A DNA stretch of 48,025 bases from contig CADBRX010000066.1 of assembly GCA_902797175.1 (NCBI GenBank), forward strand, positions 1 to 48,025, given 5' to 3'. Below are positions 8,435-17,865 of this stretch, one piece after another. Below the pieces are notes generated by a model. It did no database searches and was not told the origin of the DNA. It saw only the letters and a list, made by a program, of their open reading frames with translations. This stretch comes from an uncultured Coriobacteriaceae bacterium (GTDB lineage: Bacteria > Actinomycetota > Coriobacteriia > Coriobacteriales > Atopobiaceae). Position numbers and translations under genes: made by a program. The stretch's first letter is position 1, and each line of letters opens with the position of its first letter.

Positions 8435-11400
8435 ATGAAGAGATCCCAGCTCACAGAGCTACTTGCAAACATCAGGGCGACGCTTGTCTCGTTCTTCTCC
8501 ATCGTCATGTTCGTGGCGCTGGGCGTCGGGCTGTTCCTGGGCATCCAGGGGTCGGCCCGTGCGCTCGAGGACGCCGCAAACCGCATGTTCGAGGACAACA
8601 ACTTCCACGACCTCGAGGTCATCTTCCCCTACGGGCTGACCGACGAGGACCTTGCCGCCATCAAGCGGATCGACGGCATCGACGAGGTGACGCCCACCTA
8701 CCTTGCCTATCCCCAGCAGCAGATTGACGGGTCGGGCCACACGTATGTGCTGCGCGTCCTCGAGGAGGACGTCGACAAGAGCGTGGTCTTGGAGGGAGCG
8801 CTTCCCACCAAGAAGGGCGAGATCGCCATAGGCGACCATTACGCGGCGCGTCACGGCCTGGCCGTCGGCGACACCATCACGTTCGTGCACGATGCGACCA
8901 CCGCCGAAGGTGCGGAGCCCGACAAGGACGGCATGCAGTACCTCACCGCGGACTCGTACAAGATCGTGGGCTTCGTCCACAACCCCAACTACATCTCGCA
9001 GCTGGGCGACCAGCTCGGCATGTCGGACAAGGGCGTCTCCATCGAGACCTTTGGCATCGTGACGAAGGACTCCTTTGATGCGGACGCCTTCCAGGGGCGC
9101 TACCCCTGCGCACTCGTGCGCTCCGACTCCATGCGTGGGATCGGGACCTTCTCGGACACGTACCAGGAGCTCACGACCAAGTACAAGGCTGCCATCATGG
9201 AGGTCGGCGAGCCGCGCGCGACCGCGCGCTTTGACGAGATCAAGGGCGCCGCGCAGGAGAAGATCGACGAGGCAGAGGCCCAGATCGAGGCGGGCGAGAA
9301 GCAGCTCGAGGACGCCAACAAGGCCATCGCCGACGGCGAGAAGGCCATAGCGGACGGCGAGACCCAGCTCGAGATCGCCCTCGCCAAGCTCGAGAACGGC
9401 CAGGCGACCTACGCGCAGACCAAGGCCACGGGCGACGACCTGCTCGCGCAGATGTCCAAGAGCCTCACCTCGCTGCAGGGCACCTACGACGAGTCTGCGG
9501 CCAACCTCGCCTCCAAGGAGGCCGAGGTCGCCCGCATGCAGGCCCAGAAGGACGAGTACCAGAATATGGTCAACCGGCTTGAACGCTTGGTTGGCGAGAT
9601 AGACGCGATCTACCAGGAGTACTACCCCTACCACTCCGACCCTGACCCTGAACGCCGTCATATTAGTCCTTACGACGTAACGATATTCCCTAGCGTCGAG
9701 GACTGCGAGGAGACAATCGCCGAGTACGAACAGGAAATCGCCACTCTCCAGGCTGACCTCGAAAAGGCTATTGCCGCAGGTGACGAGGAAGACATCAGCT
9801 TTTACCAAAATGCCATCCTCGATGATCAGAATTCTCTGGCTCAGTACCAAAGCGAGCTCGAGCTCTTGATCAAAAAGCAGGACATTATTACGCGCTATCA
9901 AGCCAAGGTCAAAGAGATCAACGAGCTTTCGACAAACTTCAACAACAACCTCGACACCCTCTTCCCCGACATCATAAAAGCGCTTGACGACACGTTTAAG
10001 AATTCATCGTTACCGATATCAAATGCAGGTGAAAGGATCGCCAACTTCCCCCAGTACAGCGAGGTCATTAACGACGGCTGGTACGACTTCACCAAGTCTG
10101 AGGCCGACGGCAAAATCGAACTATATAATGCTGGCACTACTCGTGCCCAAGGCCTCATCGACCGCTCCAACCGCGAGCTTGCCACCATCCGCAGCTACAC
10201 CAACAACGTGAAGGCGCAGCTCGACAGCGGCTGGGCCAAGTACTACGAGACCAAGGACCGCCTCGACACGGCCCTTGCCAACAGCGCCGCCCAGATCAGC
10301 GACGGCCAGAGCCAGGTCTCGGCCGGCCAGCAGACGCTCGACCAGAAGAAGAAGGAGCTCGACGAGGGCAAGAAGACCGTCGAGGAGAAGGGCAAGGACC
10401 TCGAGGAGGGCAAAGCCCAGCTCGAGGCCGCAAAGGCGCAGGTTGACGGCCTCACCTCCATGAACTGGATCGTCAACTCGCGCTTCATGACCGGCGGCAC
10501 CATCGTCCTCGCCAACATCTTGTCGCTCACCAAGAACCTGCGCGTGGTCATGGCGTCGCTCTTTGTGATCGTGGGCCTTCTGGTCTGCTACTCGGCCCTG
10601 TCGCGCATCGTGCACGAGCACATCCGCCAGATCGGCACCAAGAAGGCGCTCGGCTTCCACGAGGGCGAGATCACGATGAGCTACCTTGGCTACACGGCCC
10701 TCGCCGTCCTCGCCGGCGTGCTTCTGGGCATCCTGATCTCGGTCTTTGTGGTGCAGGGAATCCTCGTTCCCAAGCTTGCCCAGAACTTTGACCTGGCCAA
10801 GATCAACCGCGTCGTGGAGGCACCTGACACCCTCCTCATCGCAGCGATAGAGCTCGTGCTGCTCCTTGCCTGCACGTGGCTTGCCTGCCACTCCATCCTC
10901 AAGCGCAGCGCCGTGGACCTGCTTTCGGGCGAGACAAAGGCCAGCTCCACCACCCGCTTCTACGAGCGCTGGGCAATCTGGAAGAAGCTGCCGCTCATGA
11001 CCCAGATGGTCATCAACAACTGCCTGAGCGACGGCAGGCGCGTCTTTGGCACGCTCATCGGCGTCGCGGGATGCACGGCGCTCATCGTGACCGCGTCCAC
11101 CCTCGACGGCAACATCGACAGGAGCCTGAAGGACCACTTTGGCTACGTGTATGACTACGACGTGACCGTGGGTTTCTCGTCTGACGAGGGCGCACAGGAC
11201 GAGATTGAGCAGATCCTCAAGAGGCAGGGCTGCACCTACACGCCCGTCAAGACGTCCATGATCCTCATGGACGACGACACGACCCCCGCGTTCGAGAGCA
11301 TCTACGTGCCCACCGACGAGGAGGCCTTTGCCGAGCTGTTCCACCTGAACGTCGTTCCCACCGGCGGGCGCGGCGTGACCCAGGGCGTCTGGATCAGCCA

Positions 11401-12106
11401 GGCGCACGCCGAGCACCGCGGCCTCAAGGTCGGCGACCACATCGACCTCTGCACCGTGAGCGGCGAGCGCTATTCCCTCACCATCGAGGGCTTCTTCTCG
11501 TACTACCTCCCCATCAACGTCATCGTGATGTCGCCTGATTACTATTCCAAGGTCTTCGAGAAGGAAGCGACGCCCAACGTCTTCCTGACCAGAGCTGGCA
11601 ACAAGTACCTCGAGTCCCTCAAGGAAAGCCTCGGCAGTGCCAACGGGTTCACCTCGTTTAGGAACGAGCACCTTGAGGCCAAGAAGATGTCTGACCTCTT
11701 TAAGGGCGTCACGAGCACGGTCGTTGCCATCTACCTCGCGCTTTCCGCGATCATGGCCATCATCGTGCTGCTCAACCTCGACTATATGTTCATTGACGAG
11801 AAGAAGCGCGAGCTCATCACGCTCATGATCAACGGCTTCTCGGTGCACGATGCCAAGGCCTACATCTATCGCGACGCCATCGTGATGACCATCGTGGGCA
11901 TCATCGTCGGCGTGGGCGTCGGCATCGTCATGGGTGCCCAGACCGTGCGCGCGGTGGAGTGGCAGAGCTGCTCCTTCATCAAGAGCGCCTACCTGCCCGG
12001 CTGCCTCCTGGGCGCAGGAGCCTCGGCGGTCTTTGCCCTCATCATGATGCTCATCGCGCTCAGGCGCATCCCGCGCTTCTCGCTGACCGACATCGCCCGG
12101 TTCTAG
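8435..12106 (+). CDS. Giant FtsX/MacB-like ABC permease with a long extracellular coiled-coil insert
   Basis: 1223 aa. One helix near residues 15-38 is followed by a MacB-like extracytoplasmic domain (to about 250), then a heptad-rich coiled-coil (about 255-680). A cluster of three helices (about 695-830), a second extracytoplasmic domain (about 870-1090) and three final helices (about 1105-1215) complete a duplicated FtsX-like permease. Partner of the GAF-ABC ATPase just upstream. Substrate unknown; FtsX-type systems often transmit mechanical signals to wall hydrolases or extrude lipids or peptides rather than classical solutes. Between about 9565 and 10145 the codons become markedly less GC-biased (ATT, TTA, AGT, CAA, AAT), suggesting a recombined middle segment. 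An intrinsic terminator follows the stop. Confidence 0.85.
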   Translation: MKRSQLTELLANIRATLVSFFSIVMFVALGVGLFLGIQGSARALEDAANRMFEDNNFHDLEVIFPYGLTDEDLAAIKRIDGIDEVTPTYLAYPQQQIDGSGHTYVLRVLEEDVDKSVVLEGALPTKKGEIAIGDHYAARHGLAVGDTITFVHDATTAEGAEPDKDGMQYLTADSYKIVGFVHNPNYISQLGDQLGMSDKGVSIETFGIVTKDSFDADAFQGRYPCALVRSDSMRGIGTFSDTYQELTTKYKAAIMEVGEPRATARFDEIKGAAQEKIDEAEAQIEAGEKQLEDANKAIADGEKAIADGETQLEIALAKLENGQATYAQTKATGDDLLAQMSKSLTSLQGTYDESAANLASKEAEVARMQAQKDEYQNMVNRLERLVGEIDAIYQEYYPYHSDPDPERRHISPYDVTIFPSVEDCEETIAEYEQEIATLQADLEKAIAAGDEEDISFYQNAILDDQNSLAQYQSELELLIKKQDIITRYQAKVKEINELSTNFNNNLDTLFPDIIKALDDTFKNSSLPISNAGERIANFPQYSEVINDGWYDFTKSEADGKIELYNAGTTRAQGLIDRSNRELATIRSYTNNVKAQLDSGWAKYYETKDRLDTALANSAAQISDGQSQVSAGQQTLDQKKKELDEGKKTVEEKGKDLEEGKAQLEAAKAQVDGLTSMNWIVNSRFMTGGTIVLANILSLTKNLRVVMASLFVIVGLLVCYSALSRIVHEHIRQIGTKKALGFHEGEITMSYLGYTALAVLAGVLLGILISVFVVQGILVPKLAQNFDLAKINRVVEAPDTLLIAAIELVLLLACTWLACHSILKRSAVDLLSGETKASSTTRFYERWAIWKKLPLMTQMVINNCLSDGRRVFGTLIGVAGCTALIVTASTLDGNIDRSLKDHFGYVYDYDVTVGFSSDEGAQDEIEQILKRQGCTYTPVKTSMILMDDDTTPAFESIYVPTDEEAFAELFHLNVVPTGGRGVTQGVWISQAHAEHRGLKVGDHIDLCTVSGERYSLTIEGFFSYYLPINVIVMSPDYYSKVFEKEATPNVFLTRAGNKYLESLKESLGSANGFTSFRNEHLEAKKMSDLFKGVTSTVVAIYLALSAIMAIIVLLNLDYMFIDEKKRELITLMINGFSVHDAKAYIYRDAIVMTIVGIIVGVGVGIVMGAQTVRAVEWQSCSFIKSAYLPGCLLGAGASAVFALIMMLIALRRIPRFSLTDIARF

Positions 12107-12132
12107 GATCAGGGTTACTGGACGTAGCAAGA

Positions 12133-12163
12133 GGGCCCCTCGGCTTGAGGGGCCCTTTCTTTT
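12133..12163 (+). terminator. Rho-independent terminator after the FtsX-like permease gene
   Basis: GGGCCCCTC (12133-12141) pairs with GAGGGGCCC (12147-12155) over a 5-nt loop and is followed by TTTCTTTT, 27 nt after the permease stop. Confidence 0.9.
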
Positions 12164-12267
12164 GAGGGATGGTTTGTCTCGCGTGGGGGCGCTTGGGACA
12201 AGTTCGGGGGCCTCAGCGTCCAATCCGTCCTCCGTGGGGATGGATTGGGACATGTTTATGGCTCCGG

Positions 12268-12475
12268 ACGTCCCAACTTGACACCAGCCGCACCCAACGG
12301 GTCACCAAACAGCCGCTGCACGTCCCAACCTGTCCGCAGCCGTGCCCAACGGGTCACCCCATGGCCGCTGCACGTCCCAACCTGTCCGCAGCCGTGCCCA
12401 ACGGGTCACCCTGAGGCCACAAGACGTCCCGACTTGGCACCAGCTCTACCCAACGGGTCATCCCATGGCCCCACA
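12268..12475. repeat. Four tandem copies of a 52-bp intergenic repeat
   Basis: Units start at 12268, 12320, 12372 and 12424. Each begins ACGTCCC and carries CCCAACGGGTCA at the same offset. Units 2 and 3 are nearly identical; units 1 and 4 are diverged. A 52-bp period is not a multiple of three, so a coding role is unlikely. The flanks (about 12190-12260) contain related pieces in inverted orientation (TTGGGACAAG, TTGGGACATG). The array fills the 450-nt gap between an ABC permease and a YwaF-like gene, both pointing into it; I see no gene in this gap. Confidence 0.85.
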
Positions 12476-12506
12476 ACACACCTCAAAGCAGGCTGTGACC
12501 CCACAA

Positions 12507-12541
12507 CATAAAAAGAGAAGCGTCCTTTCGAAACGCTTCTC
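12507..12541 (-). terminator. Rho-independent terminator for the YwaF-like gene
   Basis: On the minus strand GAGAAGCGT pairs with ACGCTTCTC (plus-strand 12515-12523 and 12533-12541), followed by CTTTTTATG. It is the natural 3' end for the minus-strand gene ending at 12616. Confidence 0.85.
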
Positions 12542-12615
12542 TCACGTTTTCCCAGTTGGCGTCCAGAGAAATGGCTCCAAAGGACGATTGGCTTTTTATC
12601 GAAGCCCTCTCTACC

Positions 12616-13374
12616 CTACTTCTTGTTCCTGAACGGCAGGTAGAAGAGCGTGATGAGCACGATGGCCAGCGCCACGATGATGGCCAGGTACACGTACCAC
12701 TGCCAAATCTCGGTCAGAAGGATGCCCACGGGCGTGCGGAAGGTAAAGAAGAAGTTGGGCGTGTTCTCCACCGAAAGAAGCGTGATTCCCTCGTAGGTGG
12801 GATAGGCAAAGGCAGAGTTGAGGTAGATGGAAAGAATCGCAAACGCACCCATGATCGCCAGCGTTGAATAGAGGTGCGAGAACTTGATGTTGACCTCCTC
12901 GCTCTTGGCGATGCACACGCCCAGCACGATCAGCATCGAGTGATAGATGAAGAACTGGAAGCCGATGGGATGGGTAAACGCCTGCGCAGGCGTAATGCCG
13001 TTGGTAAAGATGGACGGCATCAGCAGGGCCATCAGCGCGCCCAGGATGCAGGTGGGATACATGAACGCAAGGACGATCTCGCGGTTGCGGTTGCTTTCGG
13101 TAAAGCGCGTGTAGTAGATCAAGAAGATCTGGATGGAGCACAGGTGGAAGGGCAGGTGACGCCATTCCATGAACATGTGCATGGCGCTGCCGTCCGCCGT
13201 GGGCACCATCTGGATGTTGGCAAAGATCTTGATGAGCTCAGAGATGAGGGCGAGCACGCAGGCTACATTGAGAACCTGAAAGATCGAAATCTTGTGCACA
13301 AGGATGTGGTGCAGGGACACAAAGATGCCCACGGCGCAGATGGCAAGCCAGATGAAGTGCTGGATGCTGAACAT
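12616..13374 (-). CDS. YwaF/TIGR02206-like integral membrane protein
   Basis: 252 aa from the ATG at 13374, which has GAGGGGA upstream; the longer open frame to 13710 runs into the ABC gene and is rejected. Six or seven hydrophobic helices. The motif WRHLPFHLCSIQIF matches the HLPxHLC-type signature of the YwaF family, whose function is unknown. The 145-nt leader after the NHLM transporter contains a small hairpin (GACTACC at 13398 with GGTAGTC at 13412) without a T-tract, so it may be read through from the exporter operon or have its own promoter. Confidence 0.75.
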   Translation of the reverse strand: MFSIQHFIWLAICAVGIFVSLHHILVHKISIFQVLNVACVLALISELIKIFANIQMVPTADGSAMHMFMEWRHLPFHLCSIQIFLIYYTRFTESNRNREIVLAFMYPTCILGALMALLMPSIFTNGITPAQAFTHPIGFQFFIYHSMLIVLGVCIAKSEEVNIKFSHLYSTLAIMGAFAILSIYLNSAFAYPTYEGITLLSVENTPNFFFTFRTPVGILLTEIWQWYVYLAIIVALAIVLITLFYLPFRNKK

Positions 13375-13519
13375 GGCAAGTCCCCTCGTTGGTTGCAGAC
13401 TACCTTGCAATGGTAGTCGACTGAGGCCAAAAAACGGCCAATTGTTAACAATGGGCCGGGCGAGGAGCGCTTCCCCACCCGGCGAGCGTACGACTGTTTT
13501 GCGAGAGCGGCTCTTGACC

Positions 13520-15703
13520 CTACTCGATCCTCTGGCGCGCCACCAGGTCGGCAAAGAAGCCTCCCTTGGCGATGAGCTCCTCGTAGGTGCCCTCCTCCAC
13601 GATGCGCCCCGCGTCAACGACCAGGATGCGGTCGCAGTGGCGCACGGTAGAAAGACGGTGCGCCACGACCACGCGCGTGCACTTGAGCTGCTCGAGGGAG
13701 TCGGACACATGCTTCTGCGTCACGTTGTCGAGGGCGCTCGTCGCCTCGTCAAGCATGAGGATGCGGCGCTTGCCGCACACGGCGCGGGCGATCATGATGC
13801 GCTGGCGCTGTCCGCCCGAGACGCCGCCCGCGCCTTCGGACAGTATGGTCTGCATGCCCATGGGCATGCGACGGATGTCGTCAGCGATGCCCGAAATCTC
13901 GGCAGCCGCCCACGCGTCGTCGAGCGTGGCGCCAGGCGAGGCAATGGTGATGTTGGAGGCGATGTCGCCCATGAAGAGCTTGCCGTCCTGCATGACGGTG
14001 CCGATGGACTGACGCAGGCTCCGCAGGTCGACCTTGCTCACGTCATACGGGCCATAGAAGATGTTGCCGCGCTCCGGCTTCTCGAAGCCCAGCATCAGCC
14101 TCATGAGCGTCGACTTGCCGCAGCCGCTCTTGCCCACGATGGCAACGTATTCGCCCGAGCGAATCTTGAGCGAGATGTTGTGCAGGACGTAGGGGCTGTT
14201 GTCGGTGTAGCGGAACGAGACGTTGGAGACCTCGATGCTACCGTTGAGCGTCCCCACGCTCGGCTTGTCGTCCGCCATCTCGGGCGTGGCCTCCAAGACG
14301 GGCTTGACCATCTCGAGCATGGGCGGTATCTGGGCAAGCTGGGCAGCAATGCTCGCAAGGCCCATGACGGCACCGCTGACCTGACCATATGCCACATTGA
14401 ACGACATGTAGTCGGCCAGCGTCATTCCACGGCTCCCCGCCAGGTAGAAGATGGAGATGGAGCCCATCATGCCGATGAGCGACACGAAGACCGGAAGGGC
14501 GCGCTCCAGGACCGGCTGGTTGTAGGCCGCGCGGGAATAGGTGGAATACGCGTGCGCCCACTTGGAGAAGGCGCGGTTTTCGGCACCGGCAAGCTTGATC
14601 TTCTGCACGCCGTTGAGAAGCGCCGTCACCAGGCCCGAAAGACCCGCGGACGCCTCCATCACCTTGCGCTGCCTGCGCGACGATATCAGCGTGGCCACGA
14701 TGGTGAGCACCGCCTGCAGAAGCGCGATCGCAAACGCCGGCGCCACGAGCGAGGGAGCCAAGACCGCAATCTGCCCCAGGTAGGCAAGCGAGAAGACCAC
14801 CGTCAGTCCCGACCCCAGAAACATGGAGGTCAGCATCTGCATGAGGGAGGTCACCTGCGAGACGCGGCTTGCCAGGTTGCCCGATGCGTACTCCTTGAAG
14901 AAGGAGGTGGGCAGCAGGAGCACGCGCGAGAAGGTCGCGGCCTCAGAGGCGATCTTGAGCTTGGTGGTCACGCGATTCATCACGATGTTTCGGCAGATGC
15001 CCAGAAGCGTGCTCGAAAGCGAGACGCCCAGAAGGAGCGCGCCCAAGGGAAGGATGAGGTCCACCTGGCCGCTCGGCACGACGGTGCCAAACGCCAGCTT
15101 GTTTGCCCATGCGGGAAGGAAGCCCACCAACGTCGTCACAGCCGCCGCGGCAACCACAAAGAAGTAGTCGCTCATGTCGAAGACCCTGGCAAGGAACAGC
15201 AGCAGGTCGCGAACGGTAAGGGCGCCCTGGGGCAGCGGACGATAGAAGAGGACGGCCTCCTCCTGGATGTGCGCCGCCACCGCCTTGGTGACCTTCACCT
15301 TGGCGCCGGTGCCTGGCTCCTGGTAGACATAGCCGCCCATGGCGCCAGGAAGCAGCGCGATGGACTCGCCCGTGTCGAGCTTGCCCAGCATGGCGCCGAT
15401 GGCGTCCTTGTACCACGTGCCATTGAGGCGGATGTCGCGGTGCATGGTGCCCGATGGACGGCAGAGGTAGTCAAGGCGCTCGTTGATGTCGGTCAGGGAG
15501 TCGTCCGGCACGTTGCCCGGCTTGACCCCGCAGTGGCGCAGGCACGCAAGCACGGCACCGTCGGCCATCTCGAGGTCGTCCGCGCGGAACATGGGCGCCT
15601 TGTGCTTGGCGCTCACGCTCGCGGCAAGCTCCGCATAGCTGCGCTCCAAGGCCTCCTCGTCCAGGTGCTGCCTGGTCTCAATCTGTGATTCTTGCAGCCT
15701 CAT
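13520..15703 (-). CDS. NHLM-type bacteriocin exporter, second ABC permease/ATPase subunit (no peptidase domain)
   Basis: 727 aa, ATG with GAGGAG upstream, 1 nt after the stop of the peptidase-ABC gene. Residues 1-150 are a soluble region without a C39 peptidase, about 160-440 a six-helix ABC export domain, and 480-720 the nucleotide-binding domain (Walker A GKSGCGKST, signature VSGGQRQRIMIARAV, Walker B LMLDEATSALD, switch AHRLST). This matches the second ABC component (NHLM_micro_ABC2 style) of leader-peptide microcin/bacteriocin export systems. It probably forms a heterodimer with the neighbour. No nitrile-hydratase-like leader peptide, lanthipeptide synthetase or other modifying enzyme lies nearby, so the substrate must be encoded elsewhere. 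Confidence 0.85.
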   Translation of the reverse strand: MRLQESQIETRQHLDEEALERSYAELAASVSAKHKAPMFRADDLEMADGAVLACLRHCGVKPGNVPDDSLTDINERLDYLCRPSGTMHRDIRLNGTWYKDAIGAMLGKLDTGESIALLPGAMGGYVYQEPGTGAKVKVTKAVAAHIQEEAVLFYRPLPQGALTVRDLLLFLARVFDMSDYFFVVAAAAVTTLVGFLPAWANKLAFGTVVPSGQVDLILPLGALLLGVSLSSTLLGICRNIVMNRVTTKLKIASEAATFSRVLLLPTSFFKEYASGNLASRVSQVTSLMQMLTSMFLGSGLTVVFSLAYLGQIAVLAPSLVAPAFAIALLQAVLTIVATLISSRRQRKVMEASAGLSGLVTALLNGVQKIKLAGAENRAFSKWAHAYSTYSRAAYNQPVLERALPVFVSLIGMMGSISIFYLAGSRGMTLADYMSFNVAYGQVSGAVMGLASIAAQLAQIPPMLEMVKPVLEATPEMADDKPSVGTLNGSIEVSNVSFRYTDNSPYVLHNISLKIRSGEYVAIVGKSGCGKSTLMRLMLGFEKPERGNIFYGPYDVSKVDLRSLRQSIGTVMQDGKLFMGDIASNITIASPGATLDDAWAAAEISGIADDIRRMPMGMQTILSEGAGGVSGGQRQRIMIARAVCGKRRILMLDEATSALDNVTQKHVSDSLEQLKCTRVVVAHRLSTVRHCDRILVVDAGRIVEEGTYEELIAKGGFFADLVARQRIE

Positions 15704-15704
15704 G

Positions 15705-17861
15705 TTAGTCGCTCCTCACGAGCTTTGCGTAGGCGCCATCGGCGGCAAGCAGGTCCTCGTGCTTGCCTCGCTCGACCACCTTGCCCTGATCGAGCACGAT
15801 GATCTCGTCGCAGTCGCGGATGGTCGAAAGGCGGTGGGCGACCACGATGCAGGTGATGCCGCGGTCCTTGATGCGCTGGATCACGTTGGACTCGGTCTGG
15901 GCGTCAAGGGCGCTCGTCGCCTCGTCCAGGATGATGACCGTGGGGTCCTGCGCCAGCACGCGGGCGATCTCGAGGCGCTGCAGCTGCCCGCCCGAGAAGT
16001 TGCGCCCTCCCGGGAGGATGCGGCTGCCATAGCCGCCCTCGCGCGCGGCGATGACCTCGTGGATCTCGGCGTCGCGGCAGGCCATGATGACCTCGTAGTC
16101 CTCGATGGAGCGGTCCCAGAGCCTGACGTTCTCCCCCACCGTGTCGTCAAAGGTGACGATGTCCTGGTCAACGACGGCAAGGGAGCCGCGCAGGACGGCC
16201 CGCGGGATCTCCGCCTCGAGCTTGTCGTCAAAGCGGACCTCGCCCGCCCACGGCTTGTACAGGCCGCTCACGAGCTTGGCGATGGTCGACTTGCCGCAGC
16301 CCGAGCCGCCCACCAGGGCAACCCACTGCCCTGGCTCCAGATGCAGGTCAAAGTCCTCGATGAGCGGCGGCTCCAGGGGAGAGTAGCCAAAGGTGATGCC
16401 CTTGAGGTCGACCCGGCCCATGAGCTTCTCGCGCTCGATGCCTGAGAGGTCCTCCTCGTCAAGGTCTTCGGGGACGTCGCACTTGTACTTCATGACGTCG
16501 TCCACGCGCTCGAGCTCGGTCTGCGTCTCCTGGATGTTCTGGCCCAGGCCAATGAGCTGCGAGACCGGCCCCATGAACGAGCCGAGGAAGCCCTGGAAGG
16601 CAAGGAGCGCGCCGGGCGTGAAGCCTCTCGAGATGATGAGCCAGATGCCCATCAAGAGCACCGTGAGGTTGCTCAAAGATGACAGGACGCCGGGGATCGC
16701 ACCCAGGTACTCGTTGATGCCCACCATGCGCGAGGTGCCTTCGGCCACGTTTGCCTGGTATCCGGCCCAGCGCTGGAAGTAGCCGTTCTCGGCGCCGGCT
16801 GCCTTGATGGTCTCGATCATCTCCATGCCGCTCACCGTGGTGGCGTACAGCTTGCCACCGTCGGTGACCATGGAGCGGGCAACGTTGACGCGCTTCTTGG
16901 AGATGTAGCGCGCCACGAAGACGTTGATCGCGACGGTCGTGATGCCGACCAGCGTGAGCGGGATGCTGTAGCGCAGCATGATGATGAGGTACAAAAAGAG
17001 CGTGGCGATATTGATGATCACCGGGGCAAGCTGGCCCACGATCGCAAACGCGATGCTCTCGTTGGCGGACTGGCGTTGCTGGATGTCGCCGACCATGCGC
17101 TGCGAATAGAACTCGACCGGCAGGTGCAGCAGGTGGCGCATGAAGCGCGACGACGACACGACGGCGATCTTGCCCTGGATGCGCATGAGGTAGATCGCAT
17201 TGAGCAGGCCGACGACGCACGAGAGCAGCGCGATCAAGAACATGATGCCCGTGAGCGGCACCAACCAGTCGGGGTTGTCGCCAGAGAGCACGTGGTCAAG
17301 GAACACGCGGTTGAGCGACGTGTTGAAGATGCCCAGAAGCGACGATATGGCGGCCGTGATCATGACAAAGGCGATCGAGGGGCCCATACCCTCGAGGAGC
17401 GCGAAGGCGGCCTTCATGGCCGAGGGGGGCTCGCCACCCGGCTGGAACGCGTCGGTCTTCTCGAAGGTGAGCACCACGCCGGTAAAGGACTTCTCGAACT
17501 CGTCCATGGGCACCCTGACCTGGCCACGGGCCGGGTCGTTGATGTGCGCGTACTTGCGGCTGAAGCCGCAGAGCACCACAAAGTGGTTGAAGTTCCAGAA
17601 CAGGATGCAGGGGTAGGTGCCCTTTTCGCGCAGCGCATTGACCGAGTAGGTCATGCCCTTGGCGGTGAGGCCGTAGCTGCGTGCGGCCTTGAGGATGTTC
17701 ACGGCCTTGCTGCCGTCGCGCGAGACGCCGCATTCCGAGCGCACGCGCTCGAGCGGGACCCAGCGGCCGTAGTAGGCAAGTATCATGGTCAGGCAGGCGG
17801 CGCCGCACTCGAGCGCCTCCATCTGCATGACTTGGGGGACCTTCTCTATCTTTCTTGCCAT
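15705..17861 (-). CDS. NHLM-type peptidase-containing ABC exporter (C39 bacteriocin processing)
   Basis: 718 aa. Residues 1-140 form a C39 cysteine peptidase: Gln13, the catalytic Cys19 in ECGAACLTMI, His93 in NHFVVLCGF and Asp109 in HINDP. Six membrane helices follow (about 155-440) and a nucleotide-binding domain (Walker A GGSGCGKST, signature FSGGQLQRLEIARVL, Walker B IILDEATSALD). The family cuts a double-glycine leader and pumps the mature peptide outward. It starts 4 nt after the small HlyD-like gene and ends 1 nt before the second ABC gene, so the three form one operon. All catalytic residues are intact, so it is probably functional. Confidence 0.9.
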   Translation of the reverse strand: MARKIEKVPQVMQMEALECGAACLTMILAYYGRWVPLERVRSECGVSRDGSKAVNILKAARSYGLTAKGMTYSVNALREKGTYPCILFWNFNHFVVLCGFSRKYAHINDPARGQVRVPMDEFEKSFTGVVLTFEKTDAFQPGGEPPSAMKAAFALLEGMGPSIAFVMITAAISSLLGIFNTSLNRVFLDHVLSGDNPDWLVPLTGIMFLIALLSCVVGLLNAIYLMRIQGKIAVVSSSRFMRHLLHLPVEFYSQRMVGDIQQRQSANESIAFAIVGQLAPVIINIATLFLYLIIMLRYSIPLTLVGITTVAINVFVARYISKKRVNVARSMVTDGGKLYATTVSGMEMIETIKAAGAENGYFQRWAGYQANVAEGTSRMVGINEYLGAIPGVLSSLSNLTVLLMGIWLIISRGFTPGALLAFQGFLGSFMGPVSQLIGLGQNIQETQTELERVDDVMKYKCDVPEDLDEEDLSGIEREKLMGRVDLKGITFGYSPLEPPLIEDFDLHLEPGQWVALVGGSGCGKSTIAKLVSGLYKPWAGEVRFDDKLEAEIPRAVLRGSLAVVDQDIVTFDDTVGENVRLWDRSIEDYEVIMACRDAEIHEVIAAREGGYGSRILPGGRNFSGGQLQRLEIARVLAQDPTVIILDEATSALDAQTESNVIQRIKDRGITCIVVAHRLSTIRDCDEIIVLDQGKVVERGKHEDLLAADGAYAKLVRSD

Positions 17862-17865
17862 GGCA

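Noticed and set aside
10121..12253. 710-codon minus-strand frame opposite the permease, and similar ones at 8459-9901, 13292-15688, 36824-38755
   Set aside because: All are mirror frames of genes with clear motifs and have the biased composition of antisense reading.
12268..12475. CRISPR array
   Set aside because: The 52-bp units are contiguous, with no unique spacers between repeats, and no cas gene is present.
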